Below are positions 12,401 through 24,897 of a stretch of 64,000 nucleotides of DNA, piece by piece. Position 1 is the stretch's first letter. Every line of letters begins with the position of its first letter. The notes under the pieces are model-generated. The model made no database searches. It saw only the letters and a list, made by a program, of their open reading frames with translations, and was not told where the DNA came from. Position numbers and translations under genes: made by a program. Source of the stretch: Norana najaformis (Eukaryota > Annelida > Clitellata > Crassiclitellata > Hormogastridae); contig OZ029917.1 of NCBI GenBank assembly GCA_964023275.1, positions 18,110,374 to 18,174,373 on the forward strand, written 5' to 3'.

Positions 12401-14436
12401 AGTCCTGACAGCTTTAGTCTTCAAGTGTTTGTTCTGGGGTTAGTGTCTTTCTGTTGATGCACTGGTACTTGCAAAATGTGAGATCATGCAATGTTTCTGT
12501 TTTCTTTGTCAGTTTATTACAGATGAAGGTTTGATGGATGCAGTTTCTTTGGCAAATCTTTCTGGGAGCAGTAATCGCACAGAAGTCCTTCTGGAGTTGT
12601 CACCCTTCAGTGTTCAGTCAATTTGCCAGGCTGATGAATTGTCGGTCAACCTCGTCATTCGTGCCTCCTCTAGAGGCCTTCAAACTACTGTCGGTATCCC
12701 TGTTGTGTTTCCAGATTTTCTAAGGTATAAATTTATTTGAACGCTTTATTTCTATATGTGACTTATATGATTGGTATAGGTATCTTGTAGGAGCATTATA
12801 TAAATCTGCTGAATGATTTTGTGCTGTACATGTATGCTGTACGAGTATTTAAAATGTTTGTGTCTGTTCTGCTGATTCTGTAGCTCATCTAATGGCTGTG
12901 TATCTTACAACACAAATAGTGACTGTTTAAGTCAGACTGGAAAATTACTAGGCTTAGGGCATGTTCTTCAACTTTGTGTGATGCTGAATTATGCATATAA
13001 TATATAATACCCTATGATACCATATATTAAGTGCCTGACTTACGTATTGTGCTCTAATTGAGGTTCAGTCATTCATTCATTCGGTGCATTTGTACAACGC
13101 TCCTTCATGATGTCTTCTAAGAGACACTCTCAGCCCGGCTCTGGCAAAAAAGAAGCGTAAATAATGGGTACATGGAGCATCCCTAGCCAGCAGGACAGGC
13201 AGGTCCAGAGAGGCTATTCCAAGCAGATGGCCCAACCACTGACAAGGATGTTGTTTTATCATTTTAGACCATGTGAATGTTTGCTGCAGACGTGTGCTGA
13301 TTTCTGGGCTTCCTTTCAGCATCAATCTCAAATTGTCATATCATGTGTTCTGCAAGATATTGCAACAGCAGCACACTTGTTGACTAGTCAATGTCAGCTA
13401 CATGTTGTGCGAATTTCAGGTTGAAATTTTTTATTTGATTGGCTTACTTTGAATAGTTGTGCTTGTCCTGCATGTAGTTAGCTGTATGACCAAAGTTTGA
13501 ATCCCACTAATTAGCTGACCTGCATTTAAAACAGACTGAAGTTCGTTAATACAAAAACAGTGGGAGCCCACATAAATGGCATTGCCACAGTGAATCCTAT
13601 TTCTTATGTATGCATGCATCAGGGTAGAAGAGCTTTGACAACAAGCCCACATAAATGGCATTGCCACAGTGAATCCTATTTCTTATGAATGCATGCATCA
13701 GGGTAGAAGAGCTTTGACAGCGAGCGAGTGCTGTGTAGTGTCGATCAGACACAGATGATAAAAGCTTGTTCAACATACTGTCTTTGCATGCTTAGAGAAG
13801 GTTAATTCCTGGTCTAGTTTCACACCCAGGTCATACACAGAAGTAAAGAAGAAGGCAGGCATTTGGAAAGTGAAGACCTGCAAGTTATGCAGGTCTGTCT
13901 TTTGGATTTGCTGACAGTTACCAAGCCAGTTTGGTTTTTCCAGGAGTAAGCCGAAGTTGGTTGGATCATGAAGAAGACGCTGACCAAGGAACCATAGGAA
14001 CTGAGAAGCAACTGATGTAATTGCTTTGGCTGACCAGTTTTGTCACTAGACTTGCCACGAAGCTTGTGTTTTGGAAGTGCTTCTGGCAGTTTCCATTGCA
14101 TTATATAAGTGTGTCATTATGATTTCTCTATAAGAAGTTTCGTTGGTTTGTCAACTACTGGCAAATAGACAGTAAACATTTGATGAAAAACTCCAGTAAT
14201 TTCTAGAATTCATTTGATATGCTTTGAGTAGTATCTGTGTCTTTTGGTCTTTATCTGCAGGGCAGGAATGCATACTTTCTGGTCAGGTACTGGACTTTGA
14301 AAACTCACAAGTACTGCTCCATGCCAAACTCACTCACAGCCAAACTGAATCACTACTTCACTTGTGGATGAAGTCGTGTCACCAGCTTGTTGTAGATCGA
14401 CTTATGCCAGTGATAATTGCTTTGCTAAGTGATTAA
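494..14436 (+). CDS. AP4E1: AP-4 complex subunit epsilon (3' part, 15 coding exons)
   Basis: Large adaptin of the AP-4 coat, which sorts cargo such as ATG9 at the trans-Golgi network. Exons read by hand with GT/AG sites and matching phase: 494-616, 1557-1666, 4271-4410, 5163-5275, 5590-5708, 5924-6136, 6561-6641, 7727-7844, 8266-8416, 8931-9081, 10319-10408, 10925-12007, 12513-12724, 13268-13419, 14261-14436 (TAA). They give about 1009 residues; human epsilon is about 1137, so only the N-terminal trunk is missing, upstream of the window. The first exons are helical-repeat adaptin trunk (NLRYLGIKVLSAIVRVDDR, then VAVWTVGEYCHLDKA). The exon at 10319 ends the conserved block with LANALFGGIRASPK. 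The 1083-bp exon encodes the Ser/Glu-rich hinge (residues ~470-830), and the last three exons form the C-terminal ear. The start codon is not in the window. Exon boundaries are inferred without cDNA. Confidence 0.9.
2027..2665 (+). pseudogene. Remnant of piggyBac transposase (N- and C-terminal pieces)
   Basis: The start at 2027 (ATGGCGGCG) opens a 75-codon acidic frame (DDDSFDSSD, DIDTELDGYV), as is usual at piggyBac transposase N-termini. After frameshifts, 2300-2415 reads VPFTNVCGGPAPDAPF and LFDVLVEQT, like the start of the DDE_Tnp_1_7 domain. From ~2525 the frame NPKGCPKKAQYECEACKVAL with following Cys residues matches the C-terminal cysteine-rich zinc-binding module. The several hundred residues between, including the catalytic aspartates, are absent. 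Non-functional. Confidence 0.7.
2970..3870 (+). repeat. About 370-bp tandem repeat inside the piggyBac element (2.4 copies)
   Basis: A segment with GGGTGGGTACAGTTTGGGGCAA, a CAAAAACTGG core and AAGATCTGATAAGTTA recurs. The CAAAAACT core sits at 3022, 3388 and 3765 (spacing 366 and 377). Copies 1 and 2 are complete and diverged; copy 3 runs into the right terminus. There is no coding potential. It looks like expansion of the subterminal region of the transposon. Confidence 0.7.
9337..10103 (+). repeat. Minisatellite, 77-79 bp unit, about ten copies
   Basis: The unit starts TTTATTAGTTTGGTATAATG and contains GGTTTGTTTATAGATTC. Ten consecutive copies are visible in the AP4E1 intron between the exons ending at 9081 and starting at 10319. 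Small variants (GATAATAAGTAAT; an extra T in GGATTTTTATT; ATTCA versus ATTCG) recur in a fixed order, so some copies were duplicated as blocks. Confidence 0.9.
13565..13722 (+). repeat. Direct tandem duplication, 79 bp x 2
   Basis: AGCCCACATAAATGGCATTG starts at 13565 and again at 13644. The two 79-bp copies differ by only one or two bases (TATGTATGC versus TATGAATGC), so the duplication is recent. It lies in the last AP4E1 intron (13420-14260). Confidence 0.9.
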
Positions 14437-14965
14437 CATTATACTCCAGAAGGGTTTGTTTCAGCTGGAAATTATTCTTTTCAGCTTGTTTTGTAAATTT
14501 TCTTTTTATTGCTCACTTCTTAGTCCACACATTGTGTTTAATTTATTCTTATTTGAATATAGCATTATGGTCAACCAGTGCTTTTTGGTGACCTGCTGTT
14601 TGTGGGTAGAGCTTAGTGTCACTTTTCTTTTGAGACTTGATTGTAATCATTTTAGAAACAGTTAAATTTTTTATGAGCACTGATGCCTATATTTGTACAA
14701 CAAAGCACTGGCTAGACCACTGTACACAGGCTTGTAAGTTTCAAAAGCTGTTTTGTATGTACCAAGCACTCATATTAAAACGTGAAATGGTATTACTGCA
14801 GTACTGCAGGTGGCATTATAATTTTAGTTTATAGTGTGAGACGAGCATAAAGGTCTGGAGCTAATAGAAATGGAGTCTGGAACTGCTGTGTGTCATCAAG
14901 TTCCAGCAGAGAGAAGCTACTGAGGGACTCTGTCAAGAGGGCAAAATTGGTATGATTTTGGGGTG

Positions 14966-15160
14966 CACAGTAGTCGAGTGGTTAGCATGCTGGACTGTCA
15001 CCTCAGAGGTGAGGGGTTCATCCCTGCCGGGTAGAAAGCTGTTTTGAGGTTTCTGCTCCACTTGGACATCATAACTAATTTGGATTCCAAATGACTACAT
15101 TTACTGCACACTGTCAGTGGGAAGATCATATGGCAAAGGAGAGGAATGACCTCCAATCCT
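14966..15160 (+). mobile_element. tRNA-derived SINE candidate
   Basis: The head resembles a tRNA: A-box-like TAGTCGAGTGGTTAGCATGC and B-box-like GGGGTTCATCCC, separated by the usual ~35 bases, with an arm CACCTCAGAGGTGAG. A ~120-bp unrelated body follows, ending in an A-rich stretch (AAAACTAAAAAATG). Polymerase III promoter boxes plus tail are the SINE layout. No second copy was seen in this window. Confidence 0.5.
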
Positions 15161-17399
15161 CATATATCAAAACTAAAAAATGAAGTTGCTAACGCTTTGT
15201 ACCTTTGGATGCTCTCGGAGCTAGCATGTTTATGGTTTGAACATCTTTGCAACTGCTAATTACGTCTCATTACCACATTAGCAAATGTATATGTCTGTCA
15301 TCATCATCATTTACTTCTTGAGGTAGCTGACTGGTTTAACGCTTGTTGACCTTCTCTGAAGCAGTTGCAAAATCTGACACTGGATGTAAGACAGCATGTA
15401 AAGACGTGTAAACCACAGAAATCGTACTATTTTCATCACTTCCAGAGTCCCCCATTGCAATGAAACGCTGGATTGTCAGAACAGTAAAATTTGCCACTCC
15501 TAAGGTGGCTTTCACCATCTTGGACAAGAGAATATTATTTTTCTTGCTGTTTTTTTAAATAGCATAATTATGATCATAGTCATCATTATAACAATACCAC
15601 CCAAGTGTTTTGTCTAAGTTTGTACACTGTCTGAAAGATGCAAATAACAATGAAACTGAGTATCAAAGTTAGTGTTTTATTTATGTCAGGTAAATGCCAA
15701 GAGCTTTCCATGTAAGCAAGTTTAATGCTGATATTTTGGTGAATTATTCAGTTCTTGAAAGCGGAATGTATATATAGTTTATTGTATTCTGCATGTAAAT
15801 AAGCTGACTTCCATAAGTAACAATATCTGGATGAAAAAAAATTGTTTTTAACATACATTTTTTTATTGTGAAACAATGAAGTCTTTTGTGAAAGTTGCAC
15901 TAAATTTTCAGTCACAACTGTTAACTGTTTTGGTCTTGGAGATAAATTTTCCTCCTTCTCTTGTTGGCTGCTCGTGTTTTAAAGCATTTCTATGTCTTGT
16001 GTAGTGTGCCATATATTTTACATGCATGTGTATTACATGTGCTCTAATCATAGCTGAAATAACAATACTAATAAAATGCTGGTAATAATACCATTAATAA
16101 TGAGGATCTTAATGACAGTAATAAATGAAAATCTAGCTTTTGCTGTATGTCGATCAGTGAAACTTTTGGTGAAGATGATCTGTGCATATTTGTTAGAAGC
16201 TAGTTTAAAACTATAGAAATAGTGCAGCTTTCACTGCTGGCTTTCAGTTTGTGACTTTATAATATCAGAAAATTTCCCAATACCGGTTGTCTGCCTTTCC
16301 TGGACACCAACAACCTTTCTCCTACCTTTTAAACGTTTCTAACATTCTTGAGTGTGTTTTCCCCCACACAAATGAAGAAACAAATTTTCTGTGCCCAGCT
16401 GCAGTCCTGGAGAGGAAATAAGAGCACAGATGCTACTCCAGTAAAACAACTTTGACAATTGCACTTCTGCTGACTTCAAAGGCATGCCTTGACCTCAGTG
16501 CTGGTGTTTATCCGCCATCCAACTTCTTTCCAGCCAGAGCAGAACCTTGAATGTCTCCGTGGTTACCTTCAATTGTTTATCACCACTACTTCTCTAACTG
16601 CTTTTATCACAAGTAGGTACTGGTACCACTAGGTTTAAACCATTCATTCTGCTCTGCTATCCCTGAAGGAGTCACTTATGTGTCCGTCACTGCACTAGCT
16701 CAGCAGCCTATTTATCGCGAATTGAGGTGACAATTCAGTTCTTATATCTCGCTAGCATGCCCCTCTGATGACCATATGGGACCTAAATGTATATTCTCAT
16801 ATGGGACTCTTATAGGACCCATCAAATGTTCGTGGATATGCTGACAGGATGAGCATACAGGCGCATAATATACCCAGTCACAGACACACGGTGTGAGTAG
16901 CATGACGCTAGTGGTCCAATTCGATGCGTTGTGGTACTGTGGGCCAAAAAAGTTGGCCTAGACCTTGCATGTTTATTGGTAGTGCTGCGTACGTGAACGC
17001 TGACTTGATTAATCCCGCCGATGGAAAGAAACTCCCCAATCGGAAAACGTCGAGAGATTCGTCCCCTCCCCGATTGCAGGCGTTTCACGCTTTTGGTCTT
17101 ACTGTGGTCTCGCATCAAATCAAATTTGAAGTTTTTGGACAATATATCCTGCTATAAAGACTACTTTAAATTATGCTGAAATTCACAAAAGAAAACGTAA
17201 ATTTGTTCGTTAGCCGAATCTGCTGAGTGGCGTAAATTAGTGCGGGAGGCCTATATTGGTGGACACATCTTTCCCCTTGTCACGAAATAGAGCATAGGCC
17301 CAACAGACATCATGAATAGGCTTATATTCGTGACGTCTTTAGGCCTAAAAGGCCCGCTGAAAAATGTTTCAGACAGACATCTAATAACGATTTTGATGT

Positions 17400-17466
17400 C
17401 ACCTGTGAATTGGCTGGTTCCCGCGACACAGCTCTCGTTGGGCGCTGCAGAAATCTCGAGCTTACG
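17400..17466 (+). repeat. About 65-bp dispersed repeat, copy 1
   Basis: GCTGGTTCCCGCGACACAGC followed by TTGGGCGCTGCAGAAATC and CGAGCTTACG is matched closely at 48484-48546. The function and family are unknown; it may be a fragment of a SINE or MITE. Confidence 0.65.
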
Positions 17467-17694
17467 GTCACGACACCAAACTGCGTGACATCAAAATTTG
17501 TATGGCCATAATTATTTGGTCATCGTCAATATAATTGTTGCTGTGTTTATTTACCAGCGTCACTGTCGTTACAAATTTTCCTAAAACATGCTCGATATTG
17601 CGGAACAGTATCGTGGGTGTCCCCAACCTAAACTCCTAAGCATTGGGGAGACATGTCACATAGCCATAGAGACCTGTGAAAATGATTTCATACT

Positions 17695-17885
17695 CATACG
17701 ATTGCCTAGTTAGCTACATCGGTGAGCGCGTATGCCAACAAGCCTCTGGGGTTGAGGATCCCCGGTTCGCAACCCAATCGTAGCTTATTTCAGAGATTTG
17801 ACTCTCGGGATAGCACGGTCCTTAAATGACGTGCGCCCATTCAAACGGGCAGCGGTGGTGAAGGATCTCACCCAAACAATTCATT
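17695..17885 (+). mobile_element. tRNA-like SINE candidate
   Basis: CGATTGCCTAGTTAGCTACA, GGTGAGCGCG and a B-box-like GGTTCGCAACCC are followed by AATCG. The outer CGATTG and CAATCG could pair as an acceptor-stem relic. The downstream body contains ACGGTCCTTAAATGACGTGC and ends in an A-rich run near 17885. It is read as a tRNA-derived SINE because the cloverleaf is imperfect. No flanking duplication was identified. Confidence 0.4.
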
Positions 17886-18021
17886 GAAAAAATCCAAGTT
17901 ACTGTTGCGTACTTGCTTATTTCGTCTCCCACTTCATTCGAACTCGTTGGATCATTTCATAACATAGCTGCTTAAAGAACTTCCGGTCGAGGTTGGATTA
18001 CGATAAAGCACATGTGGTAAA

Positions 18022-21000
18022 ATGGTGGGTTTTTCTTGTTTTGTACTTTTTCCAGACACATTTTAAAAACTATTATTGCAGAAATTATTCTGGCATGTAC
18101 CACTAAGTTGGTTTAAAATCTGATTGGGAGAAACTCAGAATATATCAGTTATTGGTTTTGCATATGGCGAATGCTGAAACTGGCGATTGGATTCCATTTT
18201 CCAAATAAATAAATCGCTTGGCGTCTGAAAACTTGAACTTTACGTGGGCATTACTTCTATCCTAAAACGTTACCTGAAAATATCTGTACTAATTAATTGG
18301 CATTTTAGCTTTGTGTTATTTTATGCTGTTGGTTTTGAATTCCAGAAGCCTTTAATGTTGCATGGTCATGAGCGTGCTATAACGCAAATCAGATACAGCC
18401 GAGAAGGTGACCTCCTGTTTTCATGTGCAAAGGACAGCCAGCCAAATGTTTGGTATTCCATCAACGGAGAAAGACTGGGGACATACAAAGGCCATACGGG
18501 TGCTGTATGGTGTCTTGACGTTGATTGTATCTTTTCATATGAAATATTTGTCTTAGCAGTTCGCTTCCAATCGACGAGTACAGTTTTTTACAAGATACAG
18601 TATGATTAGAATATTAGAGGCACCAGTTGAGATCAAGGCCAAGTGGCCAACCATCCAGATACCCTGAACTAAGCTTTGAACTGAAGATAGGAACTGTTTA
18701 GAGAAGTTTAGAGCCTTTTAATGGGTTTATTTTAGAGTGACAGCTTTCAGTTTATTTTAAATAGATTGTTTGTTCTCTGCCACAGTAATTTGTATTGTTT
18801 GTTTAGGTCTTAGGCATTTGTGACAGATGATATGGTTATTCTGTTTAAAGATACGTACGTATTCTGTGATACAATATGAAAAATGCAAAATTTGCAATAA
18901 AGTCACTGGAGTCCGATGTTGTTTCTGTGTTATTTATTGTTGCTGTCTGACAAAAGATGAGTATTTGAATATTGCTTTCCTTAGCACTAGTTTTTAGGGG
19001 AAACTACAAAACTGTTAACTGGATCTGCTGATAATACTTGCCGACTGTGGGATGTGGAGACAGGTAATTTCAGCTCATTTCCGCTTTTGTTTCCTAGAAA
19101 CTGCTTTTTTGTCACAGTACTTTATCGGGCATTTAATCACTAGTCATACACAACTTAGGGAATTTTAGGTTTCCTCAGCATGTCCACATGTTTTGGTTGG
19201 CTGCATGATGTCATTTATTTAAATTTATTTATGTAAATAGCTGCCACAATGTTCTTAAAAAGTCCCTTAATTTGTCAAAACAAATAAGAATGTATTAAAC
19301 ACAAGAGGAAACATTTGTAGCTTACTGTTTCTGTGTAATTATCTTCTGTTATCGGTCAGTAAAGGTAATGTTGTTAATTGTCAGTGTACTATGGTAGTGT
19401 TTGTTTATTTTTAAAAAAGTTAAACTATTTGTTGAATGAAATCTCAGATATTGTTACACGTTTAAAAAAATTATTTTCTCTAGGAAAACAGCTATTGGAC
19501 TTCTCGACAAAGTCTGCCATCAGGACATGCGGGTTTTCCTACAGTGGAAACTTGATCATGTACACAACAGATAAGGCTATGGGTCAGCCATGCGAGATGC
19601 TCATCTATGATCTACGTGATCAAGATCAGATAAGTGCGTAATTTGATTTGGATCTTTAGATACTTTACCTATAGAGTAATGCATCTAGACATGTACGTCT
19701 AGAGCATGTTATAGAATGGCCATGGTGACGCCAATGCTCGGTCTGTTGAATGTCAACCTGCCAGGGACAGGATTGGGGAGAAGAGAATAAGATCATTGGG
19801 AATGACAGATGAGGGCGGATCAGAGGAAGATTGGAGAGCATGGATCAGGATGGGGATAAGGACAGGAAGAGACAGAGAAAAGGAAATAGGGCATGTAATA
19901 AGAACATTTTGCTAAGGTAGTGTGCATATGCTCTGCATGGGATATGCTAGTTTAGATTACTCTATTCACTTCACTGAAGCAGCAGTTCTCAGTGGTGCGG
20001 CTCTGGGTTTGTGTGATCAGAACAGGTGAAGTATAAATTCAGCAACAAAAGCAAACCATCTGATTATAAACCAAATTTGAGACTAAGTTTTAACTGTTTG
20101 AAAATTTGTAGCTGTGTTGTTTGATCATATTTTAAAAATGCTGTGATGCGTTATTCCACAGGGAACAATGAGCCATTGTGGACTGTTCAAATGCCGAAGT
20201 CAAAGGTCACATCAGCTGTTTGGGGGCCTCTGGATGAGCTAATAATCACTGGGCATGAAAATGGAGATCTCTGTCAGTGGGATGTTAAGGTAAGGCAAAA
20301 ACGTCTGCCTCTTTCTAACTTTGGGTGTTTCTTTTTATGGTGTTTCTTTTTTATGGCCTGTTTGTGGAAATTACTGGCCTAGCTGTTAAGTCCTAGCATG
20401 TCTCTGGTTGTTACATGCTGGATGACACTGGTGCAGAATGAGTTCATTAAGAAAATCTGCAAAAATGTTTCCTGGTATAACTGCACTTGTCTTTTGAGTG
20501 TTTGTAGAATTTGATGTTAAATCAGTAGAAAGTGATGTCTTAGTCCGTTGCATTCCTTCTATTGTTAGTCCTTGTTCTGGCCCCAGCCAGATAGTTTTTT
20601 TGGGTTTGGTCCATTTCACCCCTTAAAGGTTAAAATACTATCTCTTCAGCCATCGAAGATAGAGTTAAAGTTGAAATTTGTTTAGAAATGAATTTTGGAC
20701 AATCCTATGTCATTTCATTATTTGTATGTGCTTGTATTTTTTTAGATATGACAGGTTAAATATGACAATGTGGCAAATGCATTATGCTTCATCATATTGT
20801 CCATTTACATTCTAGTGACTGTTTTAAAATGTTGCTAACATTCTAATGACTGTTTAAATATGCTACTAAAATATATAATGTTTCCACTTACATTCTAATG
20901 ACTGTTTAAATATGCTACTAACATTCTAATGACTGTTTAAATATGCTGCTAACATTCTAATGACTGTTTAAATATGCTACTAAAATATAATGTTTCTTTA

Positions 21001-24000
21001 ATTATCATCAGATCACAGTTTAAACAAGTCATTAGTATGAAGTTTTAGCAACTTCACTTTCTTTGTGTCACAGAAAAAACAGTGATGTTAATATTTTTGC
21101 TTGAAATGTTTTTACTTGTTTAGGCACAAACTGATGTTATGACGACCTCAGAACACACAAAACAGATCAACGATATCCAGTTGTCCAAAGACATGAATCT
21201 TCTGATTACAGCCTCAAAAGATTCTACCGCCAAGGTAGATTTAAGAAATTGATCTGTCCTTCACTTTGTTTTATTGCATTGCTGGATATATGATTCATGC
21301 CATTCATTTGAGGAAAATGTGTTATCTGTACTTGTCAAAGTTTTAACCAATTCACTGTATCATGATAGTATTATTTGTTAGCATTATCACTTATTGTTTA
21401 ATATGTATTTATTTGGTTTTTATGTGCAGGTTTTAAAATTTACACCTTAAAGCATTAACCCGTTTGCTTCCATCACCCCAAAGGAATAAAACAATATTCC
21501 TGGGCTGCCCTAGAAAAACAGGGTTGTTACATCTTCATGAAATAACCACCAATCTCTTGGCTTACAAGACACGGAACTTTGTCACATGCAGGGAAACCCT
21601 TTTCCTAATGTACTAATGTTAAAACTAACGTATTAACGCTGAAACCGTACTTTGCCTTCCCATATGCACAAGTGGGCATTACAGGTCATACAATGGAAAA
21701 CTCTTTGTGGCTGGTGTACCAGGATGTGTGCTTAAGTATCTGTTGACGTCTTCTCTTCAGACAACACAGGTATTGGTGCTGGTTGCCTTAGCAAGCCACA
21801 AAGGAGATGATGCATTATTGGGTTACTTGCCTTCACTTGTACAGCTCTCAGATTGGTCATGATGTCTTTTATGCAAATCCAGTTATAACAAGGTCTAAAT
21901 ATTTCATGGCTTGTGAGTCACTTGTAAAGCTGGACTCAAGATCTTTATGCCCTGGGACAGTGTCTGTAATGCCAGTGACTGACTTCTTCCACGTTGCACC
22001 TTAATCACTGGCGCCTGTCACTGACCCACCTGTAATTGGCGCACCAGTGAAGGATGTCACTGTCACGGAATTATAATCAACGTCGTCATCAATTTCATTC
22101 TCAACAACAGAATTATCAGCTTCACTAATACTCCTCATTGCTTTCTAAAATGCGCTGCCTCACCTCTGCAAGACTTCAAGACTTAACTTCTTTTTTAGTG
22201 GTACCAAACTTCTACCGCCTTGACTCCACTTATTGTGCATATTTATTGACACATCAACAAGCAACTATGCATTATTCATTTAATTGATACCAATCAACTG
22301 AGTTAAACCGGTTTACCTGTCTCTTGGGATTGCAACTCCCTTGATAAAAGTGGTAAACTAGTTTCTGGGTATGGTAAAGTATATGTAAACCGGTAGTCCA
22401 GTTTCTCAGGTTGAAAGGGTTAAAAGCAGTTTCCAGATGTGGTGTGCAATTGAGCTGCATGGAACAATGATATTAAGATATGTCAGTTCCCAAAATACAT
22501 GCTGAAACGACCAATTAATGAGTTACTTTTGTCACTGAAATGCAAGTGCAAATATCAGATTGATCAGCATCCCAAATTAAGTTTTCATGCTGGTTTATTT
22601 CAGTTGCTTTAGACTTAGTGCTTGAAAAATTATATTGCAAAATCACCTTTGAAAAATTTAATTGATAATGGCTATGCTCCACTGCTGGCTGACAGTTGCA
22701 GATAGTTTAGTAATAATTAATTATGGTACTTTAGATTGGATTGTTTTGTTAGAACATGATTTGCCACAGGATATGAGAGTTATTACTGTCTTTTATTCCA
22801 GTTTTTGTTTAAATTCTAGCATGTTGTAACTGTTGAATTAAATCTGAATATGATAATCTAAATATGGACTGTGTGTTATATTACTTTTGCAGCTCTTCGA
22901 TACATACTCTATGAAATACCTGAAAACCTTCAAAACAGACAGACCAGTCAACTCGGCTGCCATTTCTCCCCTCAAGCCTCATGTTAGTAATGCTTTTTGT
23001 TATAGTTTCCTTTTAATGTCGTTGTATTTGGTCTTTTCCAAGGGTGCAGGAAGTAGGTTTTTAGGTTTAAGGTGTTTTAGTTTTTCTAAAAAACCTAAAA
23101 GCCTACAAAAGTTCCAAACTAGGTTTTTTGGTTTTGGTAGAAATGAAAAAGATTATTGGATTTTTCCTTTTATATTTTTTAGTTGACAAACAAATTGTAT
23201 TTAATTAAACACACGATAGTTGCAATGTTTAAGCAGATCATGCTGTACCAGCATACGCTGCAGCACTGAACTCGGGCTTAAATACTTTAAACCTAAACAA
23301 TTTCAAAAAGTAGGTTTTTGTATCCCTGGTCTTTTCTGATCTGGCATAATTTCTTGCTGTTTTCATATCTTATCTAATGCAAAGACTTCTTTAACACCAT
23401 TATCATAATGCCAAGAGCATCAGTCGATGGTTGTTAGTGAAAATCGCAATCAAAATCATAACCCTTTGGAGAAGCCAGGTTAAATTCCGATAGGTCAGGG
23501 AAACCAGAAACCAGGCTCTGATGGATATAAAGCAAGTTGAAAGAGATGTTCGTGTTCAAGCGAGTTGCAGTTCTGCATTTCGACTGGACTCAAATTTGGG
23601 AATGCAGATCTTTCTTTCAAAGCAGCCATTGATTGATACATGTTGAATTATTAAACTGGCACTTTAGACGTTAGAATGAATTAAATTGTTAGCTGCTTTT
23701 TTCACTGGATGTTTGTTGTTTCATTTATCATCTGATCTTTTGGTTTTGTCAGGTGGTACTTGGAGGAGGTCAGGAGGCAATGGATGTAACAACTACGTCA
23801 ACCAGAATTGGAAAATTTGATGCTCGCTTCTACCACTTGGTATTCGAGGAAGAGTTTGGACGAGTTAAAGGTCACTTTGGTCCAATCAATAGTGTTGCTT
23901 TCCATCCAGATGGAAAAGGGTAAGTCAGATCAGAGTGTCAGCTTTGTACATGAAACAATATTGATTTTCATACATACAACTCAACCATGAATTCATGTAT

Positions 24001-24552
24001 TACTAAACTTATTTCTTTAGCTAATGTGTAGAGACATTTTAAATCTTGAATAGTTAAATAAACAAGTTTATGAGTTAAAATGTTATTTAAAAGCAAACTA
24101 ACAGGTTTGGTTTTGATAATTTGTTACAACATAGATTCTAGCAAATGGATGGCAAGGCACTACATCACCATATCCGTGTGTGCATTATTTAGTTATTTTT
24201 CATTTAATTCAAAAACTGACAGCTAAAACCACTTGGTGTTTCTTCTCCATATTATGTGTAGTTGGAATCAAATTAATAGCCAGTAACTGAACTTGGTTCT
24301 GTGGTTAATAATAAGCATTTCTTCCAAAAGTACTACGCTCTCTGTTGACACTGTGTATTAGATATTAAATCTGCAGACAATTATTCCACACCTATATATG
24401 TATGTCAAGATTTTTTACATATATTTTACATATTACATATGTTCTCAAGTTTATTACTGTTGTCTTGTAGGTACAGCAGCGGAGGTGAAGATGGTTACAT
24501 CAGAGTCCATCAATTTGACTCGCAGTACTTTAACTTTGAATTTGAATTCTAA
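18022..24552 (+). CDS. EIF3I: Eukaryotic translation initiation factor 3 subunit i (complete)
   Basis: WD-repeat subunit of the eIF3 complex, which binds the 40S ribosome during initiation. Nine exons, all phase-matched: 18022-18024, 18346-18526, 18998-19063, 19484-19633, 20162-20289, 21124-21234, 22893-22982, 23753-23919, 24471-24552. Together they total 978 nt, exactly 325 residues, the length of human eIF3i. The protein opens [19 protein letters not shown]. Later blade landmarks are [96 protein letters not shown] and [12 protein letters not shown]. The start is set by homology: exon 1 contributes only the ATG, directly followed by a GTGGGT donor. It is tail-to-tail with the minus-strand gene at 26107. 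Confidence 0.95.
20807..20990 (+). repeat. Short tandem repeat, about 31-bp unit, in an EIF3I intron
   Basis: ACATTCTAATGACTGTTTAA followed by ATATGCTACTA is repeated about five times with small changes, twice interrupted by an AAATATAATGTTT spacer. It is intronic (exon 5 to exon 6). Confidence 0.8.
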
Positions 24553-24891
24553 CTTTGATGCTGCACAGTCCACAAACTTGGATTCTGACATTCAAGAGCC
24601 AAAACGTTTTTAGAATAGGGAAGTGCATATAAAAGGGTGATGCAGGCTACTGGAACAGTATTCCAGATGTTCAGAAAAATTTTCAACAAACTTGTTTGTG
24701 TTAAGAGTTTATTTGTCTACAGACAAACCAGATGTCTAAATCTCTGTCAGGAAATATAAACCTCTATCTGCCAGTACACATTTTTTGTATCCCCATCTTA
24801 TTACACAGTTCTTGTGAGTCTTAACACAGATAAACATGCTGTCCAGCTTTGTGATTTTGCATCAAGTCCTGGAAATGGTTCAACATTTTTG

Positions 24892-24897
24892 AATAAA
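24892..24897 (+). terminator. Poly(A) signal of EIF3I
   Basis: AATAAA lies 340 bases past the EIF3I stop codon, with GT-rich sequence (TGTGCATTCTGCTTGTATT) just after it, as expected for a cleavage site. No earlier canonical hexamer was seen between the stop and this site. Confidence 0.7.

Larger units (their letters stand above)
14437..18021. other. Intergenic: AP4E1 3' UTR, two SINE candidates, EIF3I promoter side
   Basis: No coding exon was recognised. It begins with the AP4E1 3' UTR; the cleavage site is unclear, and an AATAAA near 16070 is far from the stop. SINE-like elements lie at 14966-15160 and 17695-17885, and a repeat shared with 48.5 kb at 17400-17466. From ~16.9 kb the DNA is richer in CpG (CGTCGAGAGATTCGTCC), as expected near a housekeeping promoter. 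No TATA box was identified. Confidence 0.6.

Noticed and set aside
22983-23186. Coding continuation after EIF3I exon 7
   Set aside because: It is intron read-through: the next exon at 23753 continues the conserved blade exactly (HVVLGGGQE).
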